Positions 16,270 through 25,981 are shown, numbered from the stretch's first letter. The stretch: DNA of 64,000 nt from Flavobacterium piscinae (GCF_004122145.1 NZ_SBKQ01000011.1:1-64000), one strand, 5' to 3'. The notes: a model not told the origin generated them from the sequence alone. Made by a program: numbers and translations.

Positions 16270-17088
16270 ATGACTACAACACAACTAATTGAACAAATTC
16301 ATCAAAAAAAATCATTTTTATGCATCGGTTTGGATGTGGATTTGACTAAAATTCCGCCACATCTTATAGCGTCAGATGATCCGATTTTTGAATTCAACAA
16401 AGCCATTATCGATGCTACTCATGATTTATGTGTTTCCTATAAACCGAATACCGCATTTTATGAAGCGTATGGGTTAAAAGGTTGGCAATCTCTTCAAAAA
16501 ACAATTCAATATATCAATGAAAATTATCCTGAAATGTTTACCATAGCCGATGCGAAACGAGGCGATATCGGTAATACTTCGACCATGTATGCCAAAGCTT
16601 TTTTGGAAGATTTGGATTTTGATTCGGTTACGGTTGCTCCGTATATGGGAAAAGATTCCGTGGAACCGTTTTTGGCTTTTGAAAATAAACATACAATTTT
16701 ATTGGCTCTAACTTCCAACGAAGGAGCATTCGATTTTCAAACGAAACGATCTGAAGGAAAAGAATTGTACAGACACGTTATAGAAACTTCCAAAACGTGG
16801 AAAAACAGTCAAAATTTGATGTATGTGGTTGGTGCGACAAAAGCAGAATATTTCACTGAAATCCGAAAAATTATTCCTGATAGTTTTCTTTTAGTTCCGG
16901 GCGTAGGAGCACAGGGAGGAAGTTTGCAGGAAGTCTGCAAATACGGAATAAACGCTAATGTAGGTTTATTAATCAATTCTTCCCGCGGTATTATTTATGC
17001 TTCGAATGGAGCTGATTTTGCTGAAAAAGCAAGAGAAGAGGCTTTAAAGATGCAGGAGGAAATGAAAGAAATTTTAAAAACAAATTAA
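16270..17088 (+). CDS. pyrF: Orotidine 5'-phosphate decarboxylase (type 2)
   Basis: A 272-residue enzyme for the last step of UMP synthesis. The catalytic signature [16 protein letters not shown] (about residues 92-107) contains the Asp-Lys network of the family. The N-terminal [16 protein letters not shown] and the later [10 protein letters not shown] phosphate-binding loop fit the longer type 2 enzymes found in Bacteroidota. The next gene starts one base after its stop codon (TAAAATG), so the two are almost certainly co-transcribed. Confidence 0.95.
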   Translation: MTTTQLIEQIHQKKSFLCIGLDVDLTKIPPHLIASDDPIFEFNKAIIDATHDLCVSYKPNTAFYEAYGLKGWQSLQKTIQYINENYPEMFTIADAKRGDIGNTSTMYAKAFLEDLDFDSVTVAPYMGKDSVEPFLAFENKHTILLALTSNEGAFDFQTKRSEGKELYRHVIETSKTWKNSQNLMYVVGATKAEYFTEIRKIIPDSFLLVPGVGAQGGSLQEVCKYGINANVGLLINSSRGIIYASNGADFAEKAREEALKMQEEMKEILKTN

Positions 17089-17089
17089 A

Positions 17090-17587
17090 ATGACAAAAAG
17101 AGATTTTTTTCGATTGCTTATCAAAATATTCGGGCTTTATTCATTCATAATTAGTTTGTTTATGTTTCTTCCGGAAATGATTTCAACTTTTTTTCTTTAT
17201 AAAGACTATTCGTATTTATTTATTTCTCTAGGCGGATTCTTGGTCATCACATTTTTTTGTTTCTTATTAATTTCCAAAGCAGATTTAATTATTAATAAGC
17301 TTGAATTGGAAAAAGGATTTGATGATGAAAATATCATTTTAGGAAACATGAATTCTTTAATGATACTCAAACTTGCTATATTGTTAGTGGGATTTTTTTT
17401 AGTGATAGATTATGTTCCGAGTTTTTTATACCACATTGTTAATGCCTTTAAAAAAGAAGTTAGTACCTATGGGATTGATGCTCAAAAAGTAGATTATTTT
17501 GGGTTAACAGTAAGTTGTGTCAATATTATCTTGGGATATTTATTGCTTACAAATTATAAAAGAATAGCTGAATATTTTGACAAATAG
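17090..17587 (+). CDS. Small membrane protein encoded with pyrF
   Basis: A 165-residue protein with four likely membrane helices (about 10-32, 42-65, 92-115, 140-158). No family is recognised. It begins with MTKRDFFRLLIKIFGLYSF, has no cleavable signal, and lacks catalytic-looking motifs. Its only context is the one-base spacing after pyrF, which suggests co-expression but no evident link to pyrimidine synthesis. Confidence 0.65.
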   Translation: MTKRDFFRLLIKIFGLYSFIISLFMFLPEMISTFFLYKDYSYLFISLGGFLVITFFCFLLISKADLIINKLELEKGFDDENIILGNMNSLMILKLAILLVGFFLVIDYVPSFLYHIVNAFKKEVSTYGIDAQKVDYFGLTVSCVNIILGYLLLTNYKRIAEYFDK

Positions 17588-17622
17588 AGTTATGAATTTC
17601 TTTATTTTAGTATAAAGTTTCT

Positions 17623-18414
17623 ATGAACTGTATCGACCAACTTGGCATTGAACACTCTTTCAAAACCACTCCCAAACGAATCATCTCCCTCGTTCCCTCG
17701 CAAACGGAATTGTTATACGATTTAGGATTGGAAGAGGAAATTGTAGGCATTACCAAATTCTGCGTTCATCCAAATCATTTGAAAGCCACCAAACAAATTA
17801 TTGGTGGAACTAAGCAAGTGAAGTTTGACAAAATAGAAGCCCTTCAACCCGACATTATCATTGCTAACAAAGAAGAAAACACCAAAGAAATCGTCAAAGA
17901 ATTGAGTAAAATTTGTCCGGTTTGGGTTACTAATATTGTTACGATAGAAGATAATTTGCAAATGATTGCTGATTTTGGAAAGCTCTTTAACAAACGCACT
18001 GAAGCTCAAAAATGGAACGATAAAATCACTTTTGCGTACCATGATTTTCAACAATTTATTAAGGATAAACCTTTTCGAAAAGTGGCCTATTTTATTTGGG
18101 CGAATCCCTATATGGTTGCCGGAAAAGATACGTTTATCAATGAAATGCTCACTTTGAATCGATTTCAAAATATTTATGTGGAAAAAGGACGTTATCCGGA
18201 AATTGAATTGGAAAAAATTCGAAAAGAAGGCGACCCGGAAGTTGTGTTTTTATCTTCAGAACCGTTTCCCTTCAAAGATGAACATGCCTTTGAAATCGGT
18301 CGGAACACACATCACGCTAAAACCATTTTTGTGGATGGCGAAATGTTTTCTTGGTACGGGAGTCGCTTATTGAAAGCGTTTGATTATTTCAAACAACTGC
18401 ATCAAAAACTATAA
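17623..18414 (+). CDS. Cobalamin-binding (BtuF/FecB-like) substrate-binding protein without signal peptide
   Basis: A 263-residue helical-backbone metal-receptor-type protein. The opening RIISLVPSQTELLYDLGLEE near residues 19-38 is the hallmark of the BtuF-like group. The two-lobe layout with a long linking helix can be followed (LQMIADFGKLFNKRTEAQKW in the middle). Unlike classical BtuF it has no signal peptide, so it may act in the cytoplasm or reach the periplasm by another route. No BtuCD genes are nearby. The 3' end overlaps a small convergent gene by 6 bp. Confidence 0.75.
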   Translation: MNCIDQLGIEHSFKTTPKRIISLVPSQTELLYDLGLEEEIVGITKFCVHPNHLKATKQIIGGTKQVKFDKIEALQPDIIIANKEENTKEIVKELSKICPVWVTNIVTIEDNLQMIADFGKLFNKRTEAQKWNDKITFAYHDFQQFIKDKPFRKVAYFIWANPYMVAGKDTFINEMLTLNRFQNIYVEKGRYPEIELEKIRKEGDPEVVFLSSEPFPFKDEHAFEIGRNTHHAKTIFVDGEMFSWYGSRLLKAFDYFKQLHQKL

Positions 18415-18564
18415 TTCAACTTCTTCTAAAACAAGTTCCTCTTTTTGTGGAGTAGAAGCTTTTTTTGATTTATCTGTTGGATTTTGTTTTTTCTTTTTCA
18501 CAAAGTTGGTGAACTCTTCTTTCAAAAAAATTAAGTCTTTATTTTCTTTAAATACGCCTTTCAT
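18409..18564 (-). CDS. Small basic protein (51 aa), unannotated-type short gene
   Basis: A 51-residue frame, MKGVFKENKDLIFLKEEF at the start and EELVLEEVEL at the end, with a lysine-rich middle (FVKKKKQNP). It has no membrane segment. Support comes from a perfect -7 box, TATCTTTG, on the minus strand at 18586-18593, 22 bp before the ATG, and from the fact that otherwise a 265-bp stretch would be empty. It overlaps the end of the BtuF-like gene by 6 bp and is divergent from the hydrolase at 18680. Function unknown. Confidence 0.6.
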   Translation of the reverse strand: MKGVFKENKDLIFLKEEFTNFVKKKKQNPTDKSKKASTPQKEELVLEEVEL

Positions 18565-18585
18565 TTGGGGTAAAATTTGTTTCGA

Positions 18586-18593
18586 CAAAGATA
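18586..18593 (-). promoter_or_regulatory. Candidate -7 box of the 51-aa gene
   Basis: TATCTTTG on the minus strand, with the ATG 22 bp downstream. It is back to back with the -7 box at 18656 for the hydrolase. Confidence 0.5.
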
Positions 18594-18655
18594 TATTATT
18601 TAAACATTAAATTTTCATTAAGATTTGTTAAGATTGCATTTGTGGATAAAAAGAC

Positions 18656-18663
18656 TATTTTTG
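18656..18663 (+). promoter_or_regulatory. Candidate -7 box of the alpha/beta hydrolase gene
   Basis: TATTTTTG, 16 bp before the TTG start at 18680. Its position supports that unusual start codon over any later one. Confidence 0.5.
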
Positions 18664-18679
18664 TTCAAAATCTGAAGCC

Positions 18680-19465
18680 TTGATTGCACATACGATTTAC
18701 CGAAATGAAAGCAGTACTGAATGGGTGACCTTTGTTCATGGTGCCGGCGGAAGTTCCTCTATTTGGTTCAAACAAATCAGAGCGTTTCAAAAGCATTTTA
18801 ATGTTTTGTTGCTCGATTTGCGTGGGCACGGCGAATCAAAACCAACATTCAAAAACGGTTTTAATCAAAAATATACCTTTCAATCCATCGCTCAAGATGT
18901 GTATGAAGTAGTCGAGCATTTAAAAATTGAAAAGTCGCATTTTGTTGGCATTTCTCTCGGAACCATTGTGATCAGACAATTGGCAGAAATGCATCCTACC
19001 CGAGTAAAATCGATGATCATGGGTGGAGCGATTCTGAAAATGAATTTCCGCTCGCAAATTCTCATGCGTTTGGGAAATATTTTTAAATACGTTTTACCTT
19101 ATTTAGTACTCTATCGCTTTTTTGCTTTTGTGATTATGCCTAAAAAAAATCACAAACAATCGCGTTTACTTTTTATCAACGAAGCCAAAAAATTATACCA
19201 AAAAGAATTCATCAAATGGTTTAAATTGACGGCAGAAATCAATCCGGTGCTTCGCTGGTTTCGTCAAGTGGAAATCAATATTCCAACACTTTATGTGATG
19301 GGTGAAGAAGATTATATGTTTTTACCTTCTGTAAAACAAGTGGTTGAAAAACACTATAAAACAGCAGAATTATTTGTGATAGAAAATTGCGGACATGTGG
19401 TAAACGTTGAGCAACCGCTACAGTTCAATTCGGCTGTCATCTCTTTTGTTCGGTCTAAAGCATAA
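18680..19465 (+). CDS. Alpha/beta hydrolase
   Basis: A 261-residue serine hydrolase of the alpha/beta fold. The oxyanion motif HGAGGSSSIW is near residue 20-29, the nucleophile elbow VGISLG near 94-99, the acid in MGEEDYMF, and the catalytic His in NCGHVVNVEQP near the end. The substrate is unknown; the length and cap fit small esterases or lactonases. Translation probably begins at TTG, because the predicted transcript starts only about 10 bp upstream and no in-frame ATG comes before the conserved domain. Confidence 0.83.
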   Translation: MIAHTIYRNESSTEWVTFVHGAGGSSSIWFKQIRAFQKHFNVLLLDLRGHGESKPTFKNGFNQKYTFQSIAQDVYEVVEHLKIEKSHFVGISLGTIVIRQLAEMHPTRVKSMIMGGAILKMNFRSQILMRLGNIFKYVLPYLVLYRFFAFVIMPKKNHKQSRLLFINEAKKLYQKEFIKWFKLTAEINPVLRWFRQVEINIPTLYVMGEEDYMFLPSVKQVVEKHYKTAELFVIENCGHVVNVEQPLQFNSAVISFVRSKA

Positions 19466-19469
19466 AAAA

Positions 19470-19502
19470 AAGTCAGCGGTCTCAATCACTGACTTCTTTT
19501 TT
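19470..19502 (+). terminator. Terminator of the alpha/beta hydrolase gene
   Basis: Stem AAGTCAG/CTGACTT, 12-base loop, then a T-rich tail, starting 5 bp after the stop codon. Confidence 0.75.
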
Positions 19503-19708
19503 ACTAACTAACTCTAACCAAACAAACCTTAAATTTTATGTTACAAATATCGCAAGAAAAAATCGTTTGTAATGTTAAGCATTTGTTATATATATGTTAT
19601 TGATTATTAAAAATTTAGATAAAGCAGTAAACCCATAACCATTTACCCATCTAGATAATAACTTACACTAAGCACTTCAAATTTTTGCTAAATTTTTCAC
19701 GTCTCGTC

Positions 19709-19739
19709 TCCCCCTCTTTTGGAGGGGGTTGGGGGGAGG
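19709..19739 (-). terminator. GC-rich hairpin after the DUF4197 gene
   Basis: On the minus strand a run of C, then CCCCCTCC-AAAA-GAGGGGG. It directly follows the DUF4197 stop codon. It is unusually GC-rich for this genome, lacks a T run, and looks like a dispersed palindrome that could act as a terminator or barrier. Confidence 0.45.
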
Positions 19740-20450
19740 TTATTTCTTATCCTGCATCGCAAAAACCCTTTTCAACAAATCTGAACTTCTAGCACTCAAA
19801 TTCGTACGGATTTCTTTTTCTTCCACAGCAATCATTTTAAATACACCTTCCATTGCTTCTTTGGTGGTGTAATCGGTTAAATCGGGATTTACTTTTTTCA
19901 CTAACGGAATTGAATTATACCGGGTAATAATATTTTCCCAAACCTTATCCGCTCCCACTTTTGCAAACGAATTTTTAATCACCGGATTAAATTTGGCATA
20001 CAACGCGGTTGAAGTCGAATTCTGCAAATAAGAAGTCGCCGCCGTTTGATTGCCCATCAAAATATTTTTAGCATCATTAAAGGTCATTTGTTTCACTGCA
20101 TCCACAAAAATAGGCGTGGCTTCTTTCACCGCATCTTCTGCAGCACGGTTCAATACTTTTAACCCTTCATCGGCCAAACTCGATAAACCTAATGCTCGTA
20201 ATCGGGAATCCACCATTTTTAATTCATCAGGAAGTAAAATTTTCACGGCTTCGTTCTTAAAAAACCCGTCCGTTTTGGTCAGTTTTGAAACTTGTTTGTC
20301 TATGCCATTGTTCAACGCTTCTTTTAACCCATTGGCAATATCTGCATTACCAAGAATTCCATTAGTTTGAGGCAATTGAGCCGCAATTTGTTGCATTTCC
20401 GCACAGCTAAAAAATGTAAAGGCACATAAAAGTAAAATTGTTTTTTTCAT
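19740..20450 (-). CDS. DUF4197 family lipoprotein
   Basis: A 236-residue protein with lipoprotein signal MKKTILLLCAFTFFSC (acylated Cys16). The mature chain is almost all helix and matches DUF4197: GLKEALNNGIDKQVSKL near residues 41-57, DGFFKNEAVKILLPDEL near 61-77, and the late FKMIAVEEKEIRTN. The function is unknown; the family is widespread in Gram-negative envelopes. It stands alone, with a GC-rich hairpin after it and 390 bp of noncoding DNA before it. Confidence 0.85.
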   Translation of the reverse strand: MKKTILLLCAFTFFSCAEMQQIAAQLPQTNGILGNADIANGLKEALNNGIDKQVSKLTKTDGFFKNEAVKILLPDELKMVDSRLRALGLSSLADEGLKVLNRAAEDAVKEATPIFVDAVKQMTFNDAKNILMGNQTAATSYLQNSTSTALYAKFNPVIKNSFAKVGADKVWENIITRYNSIPLVKKVNPDLTDYTTKEAMEGVFKMIAVEEKEIRTNLSARSSDLLKRVFAMQDKK

Positions 20451-20530
20451 AGTAGATAAAATTTATAGTCCAAAAATAAGCAATTACCATGCCTTTTTTC
20501 GAGTTTGGGTTGTTAAGCTTTAGGTTTCAT

Positions 20531-20606
20531 TTTCACGCAAAGTCGCAAAACCACAAAGTAATAAAATAAAGTTTTAAACTTTGCGACTTTGCGTCTCTGC
20601 GTGAAA
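20531..20606. repeat. Imperfect inverted repeat (CACGCAAAGTCGCAAA type)
   Basis: A left arm near 20531-20549 (TTTCACGCAAAGTCGCAAA) pairs with a right arm near 20579-20606 that reads back through TTTGCG and TGCGTGAAA. It lies in the 391-bp gap 20451-20841. The rest of the gap holds a TCCGCG-rich stretch (20630-20663), the 26-bp repeat at 20717 and A-rich DNA; no gene or clear promoter is seen. Confidence 0.55.
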
Positions 20607-20716
20607 CTAATAAAATCCGTCAAAATCCGCGTTTAGCTTCAGCTAATCCGTCCAATCCGCGTTCCAATTAGATGTTGCCTTTCCAACTTCGTGGCAAAAC
20701 CCTAACAAATAATTCC

Positions 20717-20742
20717 TCCAATTTTAAAAATCTGTGTTCAAA
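20717..20742. repeat. 26-bp dispersed repeat, copy 2
   Basis: Identical to 4204-4229. It lies 99 bp before the icmF start codon. Confidence 0.7.
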
Positions 20743-20841
20743 AAATAGAAAACAGAAAACCAACAACAGAAAACAAAAAAACCGCTATTATTTTTTATTA
20801 ATTCCGTAAATTGCACCCTCAAAAACATCATTTTTTTATCA

Positions 20842-23800
20842 ATGGAACAAGCAACTCCTTATATTCCTAAAAATAAAGTAAGAATTGTAACCGCTGCATC
20901 TCTTTTTGACGGTCACGATGCCGCCATCAATATCATGCGTCGGATCATTCAAGCCACGGGTGTAGAAGTCATTCATCTGGGTCATGACCGAAGCGTAGAA
21001 GAAGTCGTAAACACGGCCATTCAAGAAGATGCCAATGCAATTGCCATGACTTCCTACCAAGGTGGTCACAACGAATATTTCAAATACATGCATGATTTGC
21101 TCAAAGAAAAAGGAGCAGGTCACATCAAAATATTTGGCGGTGGAGGAGGTGTTATCCTTCCTGAAGAAATCAAAGATTTACACGATTACGGCATCACTCG
21201 CATTTATTCTCCCGATGACGGTCGTGCGATGGGTTTACAAGGAATGATTAATGATTTGGTGCAAAAAGCCGATTTTCCTATTGGTGATAATTTGAATGGT
21301 GAAGCGAATCATTTGGAAGAAAAAAATCCAAGAGCGATTGCAAGAGTAATTTCAGCCGCAGAAAATTTCCCGGACATCGCAAAAGAAACGCTCGATACCA
21401 TTCACAAGAAAAATGAAACCTCCAAAATTCCAGTTCTCGGAATCACCGGAACAGGTGGAGCCGGAAAATCATCCTTAGTAGATGAATTAGTGCGTCGTTT
21501 TCTAATCGATTTCCCTGAAAAGACCATCGGTTTGATTTCAGTTGACCCATCCAAAAGAAAGACAGGCGGAGCGTTGTTAGGTGATAGAATCCGAATGAAT
21601 GCTATCAATAATCCTCGCGTTTACATGCGTTCGTTGGCTACACGTCAATCGAATTTAGCGTTATCAAAATATGTTGCCGAAGCCATTCAAGTGCTCAAAG
21701 CAGCAAAATACGACATCATTATTCTGGAAACTTCCGGAATTGGTCAAAGTGATACCGAAATTTTAGAACATTCGGATGTTTCGTTATACGTGATGACTCC
21801 TGAATTCGGTGCTGCCACGCAATTGGAAAAAATCGATATGTTGGATTTTGCCGATTTAGTTGCCATCAATAAATTCGACAAAAGAGGTTCACTCGATGCT
21901 CTTCGCGATGTGAAAAAACAATACCAACGCAACCATAATTTGTGGGATGCCGATTTGGATTCATTGCCTGTTTTCGGTACGATTGCTTCGCAATTCAATG
22001 ATCCGGGAATGAACACACTGTACAAAAAAGTGATGGACAAAATCGTGGAAAAAACGGGTGCCGATTTGCAATCGACTTTCGAAATTACACGTGAAATGAG
22101 CGAGAAAATCTTCGTGATTCCGCCACACAGAACGCGTTATCTTTCGGAGATTTCAGAGAATAATCGCAAGTACGATGAAACGGTTTTATCGCAAGTGGAA
22201 GTCGCTCAAAAATTATATGGAATTTACAAAACCATCGAATCCGTTGGTCATATTAACAAGTTAGGTTTAACGAAATACGGTTTGAATGAAGAGCAATTAC
22301 AAGCCGCTCAATCTTCAACCAACCAAGAATTTTTAAGTTTATTAACCAAAGAATTCGACCGGGTAAAAATGAACCTTGATCCTTTCAACTGGGAAATCAT
22401 TTTGAATTGGGACGAAAAAGTAAACAAATACAAAAACCCGATTTATTCGTTTAAAGTTCGCAACAAAGAAATCAAAATTCAAACGCATACCGAATCGCTT
22501 TCGCATTCACAAATTCCAAAAGTAGCCTTGCCGAAATACCAAGCGTGGGGCGATATTTTAAAATGGAATTTACAAGAAAACGTGCCGGGAGAATTCCCTT
22601 TTACTTCCGGATTGTATCCGTTTAAGCGAGAAGGCGAGGACCCGACCCGCATGTTTGCCGGAGAAGGCGGACCGGAACGCACCAATCGCCGTTTTCACTA
22701 CGTGAGTTTGGGAATGCCGGCCAAACGTTTGTCCACCGCATTTGACTCGGTGACGTTGTATGGAAATGACCCGGATTATCGTCCGGATATTTACGGAAAA
22801 ATCGGGAATGCCGGGGTTTCGATTTGTTGTTTGGATGATGCGAAAAAGTTGTATTCCGGTTTTGATTTGAGTCATCCGATGACTTCGGTGAGTATGACCA
22901 TCAACGGTCCGGCTCCGATGTTGTTAGGATTTTTCATGAATGCCGCCATTGACCAAAATTGTGAAAAATACATTTTGGAAAACAATTTACAAGACGAGGT
23001 AGAAGAAAAAATCAACGAGATTTATAAGAAAAAAGGTTTTGAAAGACCTCGCTATAACGGCGAACTTCCCAAAGGAAACAACGGTTTAGGTTTGATGTTG
23101 TTAGGCGTAACGGGAGACCAAGTGCTTCCGCAAGACGTGTACCAAGACATCAAAATCAAAACCTTAGCCCAAGTTCGCGGTACGGTGCAAGCCGATATTT
23201 TAAAAGAAGATCAAGCACAAAATACCTGTATTTTCTCCACTGAATTTGCTTTGCGATTAATGGGCGACGTGCAGGAATATTTCATTCAGAAGAATGTTAG
23301 AAACTTCTATTCGGTTTCTATTTCAGGGTATCATATTGCCGAAGCAGGAGCTAATCCGATCACGCAATTGGCGTTTACGTTGGCGAATGGTTTCACGTAC
23401 GTGGAATATTATTTGAGCCGTGGCATGAACATCAACGATTTCGGTCCGAATTTATCCTTCTTTTTCTCTAACGGAATCGATCCGGAATATGCGGTGATTG
23501 GTCGTGTGGCAAGAAAAATTTGGGCAAAAGCCATGAAAAATAAATACGGAGCCAACGAAAGAGCTCAGATGTTGAAATACCATATTCAAACGTCCGGACG
23601 TTCGTTGCATGCTCAGGAAATTGATTTTAACGACATTCGTACGACGTTACAAGCCTTGTATGCAATTTACGACAACTGTAACTCGTTGCACACCAATGCG
23701 TATGACGAAGCCATTACCACACCAACGGAAGAATCGGTGCGTCGTGCGATGGCGATTCAGTTGATTATCAACAAAGAATTAGGATTAGCCAAAAACGAAA

Positions 23801-24276
23801 ACCCGATTCAAGGTTCGTTCATCATTGAAGAATTGACGGATTTAGTAGAAGAAGCAGTTTTACAGGAATTCGATCGCATCACCGAGCGTGGTGGTGTGTT
23901 GGGTGCGATGGAAACCATGTACCAACGTTCTAAAATTCAAGAAGAATCGTTATATTATGAAACCTTGAAACACACAGGTGAATTCCCGATAATTGGGGTA
24001 AATACATTTTTGAGTTCCAAAGGTTCGCCCACGGTGATTCCGGCGGAAGTGATTCGTGCCACCGAAGACGAAAAACAATTCCAGATTAACACGTTGGAAA
24101 CCTTACATCAACTGCATGCCGAAAAGGTAAAAGAGCAATTGAACAGCTTGCAAGAAGCCGCCATCAAAAACCAAAACCTTTTTGAACGCTTGATGGAAGC
24201 CACCAAATATTGTTCGTTAGGACAAATTACGAGTGCGTTGTTTGAAGTGGGTGGGCAGTATAGGAGGAATATGTAA
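20842..24276 (+). CDS. icmF: Fused isobutyryl-CoA mutase (IcmF)
   Basis: A 1144-residue B12 enzyme interconverting isobutyryl-CoA and n-butyryl-CoA. The domains in order are: a cobalamin-binding domain (about 8-140, [14 protein letters not shown]), a MeaB/ArgK-like GTPase (about 190-440, P-loop [12 protein letters not shown]), a linker, and the mutase barrel (about 560-1120). At the two positions that separate mutases it has Phe near residue 605 (RMFAGEGG) and Gln near 793 (DQAQNTCIF), the isobutyryl-CoA pair, rather than Tyr/Arg of methylmalonyl-CoA mutase. The built-in GTPase supplies the chaperone function. Alternative branched substrates are possible. Confidence 0.95.
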   Translation: MEQATPYIPKNKVRIVTAASLFDGHDAAINIMRRIIQATGVEVIHLGHDRSVEEVVNTAIQEDANAIAMTSYQGGHNEYFKYMHDLLKEKGAGHIKIFGGGGGVILPEEIKDLHDYGITRIYSPDDGRAMGLQGMINDLVQKADFPIGDNLNGEANHLEEKNPRAIARVISAAENFPDIAKETLDTIHKKNETSKIPVLGITGTGGAGKSSLVDELVRRFLIDFPEKTIGLISVDPSKRKTGGALLGDRIRMNAINNPRVYMRSLATRQSNLALSKYVAEAIQVLKAAKYDIIILETSGIGQSDTEILEHSDVSLYVMTPEFGAATQLEKIDMLDFADLVAINKFDKRGSLDALRDVKKQYQRNHNLWDADLDSLPVFGTIASQFNDPGMNTLYKKVMDKIVEKTGADLQSTFEITREMSEKIFVIPPHRTRYLSEISENNRKYDETVLSQVEVAQKLYGIYKTIESVGHINKLGLTKYGLNEEQLQAAQSSTNQEFLSLLTKEFDRVKMNLDPFNWEIILNWDEKVNKYKNPIYSFKVRNKEIKIQTHTESLSHSQIPKVALPKYQAWGDILKWNLQENVPGEFPFTSGLYPFKREGEDPTRMFAGEGGPERTNRRFHYVSLGMPAKRLSTAFDSVTLYGNDPDYRPDIYGKIGNAGVSICCLDDAKKLYSGFDLSHPMTSVSMTINGPAPMLLGFFMNAAIDQNCEKYILENNLQDEVEEKINEIYKKKGFERPRYNGELPKGNNGLGLMLLGVTGDQVLPQDVYQDIKIKTLAQVRGTVQADILKEDQAQNTCIFSTEFALRLMGDVQEYFIQKNVRNFYSVSISGYHIAEAGANPITQLAFTLANGFTYVEYYLSRGMNINDFGPNLSFFFSNGIDPEYAVIGRVARKIWAKAMKNKYGANERAQMLKYHIQTSGRSLHAQEIDFNDIRTTLQALYAIYDNCNSLHTNAYDEAITTPTEESVRRAMAIQLIINKELGLAKNENPIQGSFIIEELTDLVEEAVLQEFDRITERGGVLGAMETMYQRSKIQEESLYYETLKHTGEFPIIGVNTFLSSKGSPTVIPAEVIRATEDEKQFQINTLETLHQLHAEKVKEQLNSLQEAAIKNQNLFERLMEATKYCSLGQITSALFEVGGQYRRNM

Positions 24277-24290
24277 TTCTATAATATTTG

Positions 24291-24317
24291 AAAAGGATGA
24301 CGGGAGTTGTCCTTTTT
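24291..24317 (+). terminator. Terminator of icmF
   Basis: Stem AAAAGGA/TCCTTTT with a 12-base loop and a short T run, 15 bp after the stop codon. The rest of the gap to 24468 holds a small hairpin near 24376-24395 and nothing else recognised. Confidence 0.65.
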
Positions 24318-24468
24318 GTTTGTGATAATAAGAGCTGTGTCTATTTCTTAAAAAGGAATTATTATTTGCTTCGAAGTCAGGAGGATACTTCCTGAATACG
24401 GTTATATACTTGAGGTAGTAAAAAATCAAAACACAAATAATAAAATTTGAATTCAGAATTTATTTTAT

Positions 24469-24498
24469 TTTGACATTTGATTTTTTTTATTATCTTTG
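24469..24498 (+). promoter_or_regulatory. Promoter of the AIPR-like gene
   Basis: -33 TTTG at 24469-24472, 18 bp spacer, -7 TATCTTTG at 24491-24498 followed by CA. This is one of the best matches to the Bacteroidota consensus in the window. Confidence 0.75.
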
Positions 24499-24503
24499 CA
24501 TTG

Positions 24504-24657
24504 TACTTGGTAAAGTATACCTATTGGATTATAGGTTTCATCTGGATAGATGGCAGGAAATATATAACTGGTAAGTTGTAGGTAATGGGAATCACTATAC
24601 TTCTCTTTTATTGTTTCTTTCATAAAATCAAACATTCGATTCCCTTTTATAATTAAA
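24504..24657 (+). promoter_or_regulatory. Structured 5' leader of the AIPR-like gene
   Basis: Three small perfect hairpins follow each other from the predicted transcript start: TACTT/AAGTA (24504-24517), CCTAT/ATAGG (24520-24535) and CATCT/AGATG (24539-24552). Then about 100 nt leads to the ATG. No known riboswitch is recognised. Confidence 0.45.
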
Positions 24658-25962
24658 ATGAAAGATATTATTCTAAAGTTAGAACATTCTAACTCTGTAC
24701 AGACATCTTTACAAGGATGTAAAATTCAAAAAATTATTTCGTCCATTTCACCTTCAACATTTATTAAATTATTAAATGTTGCGGATAATAAGGTTAATCC
24801 AAGAATTGCGACTGTTAACAAAATAACTAAGAGTATTCATGAAACACTTGAAGTTAGTCCTGAGTTATTTTGGTTCAAATCTAAAGGAATTCTAATTTCT
24901 ACAGAGTCTTTTGAATTACTTGATAGAAACCGTGTTAAAATTTCTTTATCAAATCTTGATTATGAGGGTATCATGGATGGTGGTCATAATACTTTTGCAA
25001 TTGCTACCTACATAATAGAAAAACTTTTTGAAAAGAAATTGAAATCTTGGGATGATACAAAAGAATTTTGGTATAATAATTTTGAAGAAATTCTAAAAAA
25101 GTTTGAAAGCTCTAAAGAGTTATTTAATTTTTCTATTCCAGTTGAAATTATTACACCAAATGATGAAGATGGTTCGGTAGAAGAATTTTATGATTACATA
25201 TCAGAAATTTGTTCTGCAAGAAATAATAATGTTCAACTAAAAGAAACTGCTAAAGGCAATCAAGTTGGATACTATGACTATTTAAAAGAATCTTTAGATA
25301 ATAAATACAATATTATTTGGAAAACTGGTGATTCAGGAGATATCAAATCTGAGGATGTAATTAGTTTATCAAGTTTGGGTTTAATCTTTTTAAAGGAAAA
25401 TGATCTTTTACCAAATGATGTAAAATCTTTGAATAAGATAAGTATATATTCTCAAAAAGGAAAGTGTGTTGATTTCTTTAATGAAGTTTTATCTCATTCA
25501 GATATAAGTGAAGAAGAAAAGGGTAAATATGTTTTAAATTCACAAAGAGTAAAATCAGCCTTAGACTTAACAGATGATATATTACATTTTTTTGATAGAC
25601 TTTTTGTTGAATTCCCTAATTTATATCATCAAGCTGCTCCAGGCAAATTTGGTAGAATTTCTTCAGTAGATCATAAAAAGAAAGGTAAAGCTCCATTTGG
25701 TACATCCTCTAAGCTATCAGATTATCAATATTCTTATGGTTTCTTTTACCCATTAATATGTGGTTTAACTAGTTTAATGAAATATGACGAAAGAAATGAT
25801 GAGGTATTTTGGAAGATTAACCCGAAGAATTTGGATCTTAGTTCACTTGATTTGTCACAATATGTTGAATTAATAAAGATTGTAAATTTTGATCCCCAAA
25901 AAATAGGAAAAGGAGTAGTTTTTTATAATGAATCTGAAAGTATCTTTGATAAAATTGATTAA
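24658..25962 (+). CDS. AIPR-like protein, candidate phage-defence gene
   Basis: A 434-residue soluble protein. The segment GIMDGGHNTFAIATYIIEKL (DGGHN at 107-111), followed by a Ile-Pro-Val-Glu strand near residue 160 and an ARNNNVQLKETAKGNQVGYY block, resembles the AIPR (abortive phage infection) fold. It also recalls the DGQHR motif found in DndB-like proteins. A role in defence is inferred from the fold, the lone-cassette setting, low G+C and the strong private promoter. It is flanked by a perfect terminator at 25982. It could instead be a nucleic-acid-binding regulator. Confidence 0.6.
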   Translation: MKDIILKLEHSNSVQTSLQGCKIQKIISSISPSTFIKLLNVADNKVNPRIATVNKITKSIHETLEVSPELFWFKSKGILISTESFELLDRNRVKISLSNLDYEGIMDGGHNTFAIATYIIEKLFEKKLKSWDDTKEFWYNNFEEILKKFESSKELFNFSIPVEIITPNDEDGSVEEFYDYISEICSARNNNVQLKETAKGNQVGYYDYLKESLDNKYNIIWKTGDSGDIKSEDVISLSSLGLIFLKENDLLPNDVKSLNKISIYSQKGKCVDFFNEVLSHSDISEEEKGKYVLNSQRVKSALDLTDDILHFFDRLFVEFPNLYHQAAPGKFGRISSVDHKKKGKAPFGTSSKLSDYQYSYGFFYPLICGLTSLMKYDERNDEVFWKINPKNLDLSSLDLSQYVELIKIVNFDPQKIGKGVVFYNESESIFDKID

Positions 25963-25981
25963 TTATATTTAATGTAAATTT

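Noticed and set aside
20531..20606. Ends of an insertion sequence
   Set aside because: The inverted repeat encloses only about 30 bp, there is no transposase nearby and no target-site duplication.
20451..20841. Cobalamin riboswitch upstream of icmF
   Set aside because: No B12-box-like sequence or multi-stem core is seen; the gap is repeats and A-rich DNA.
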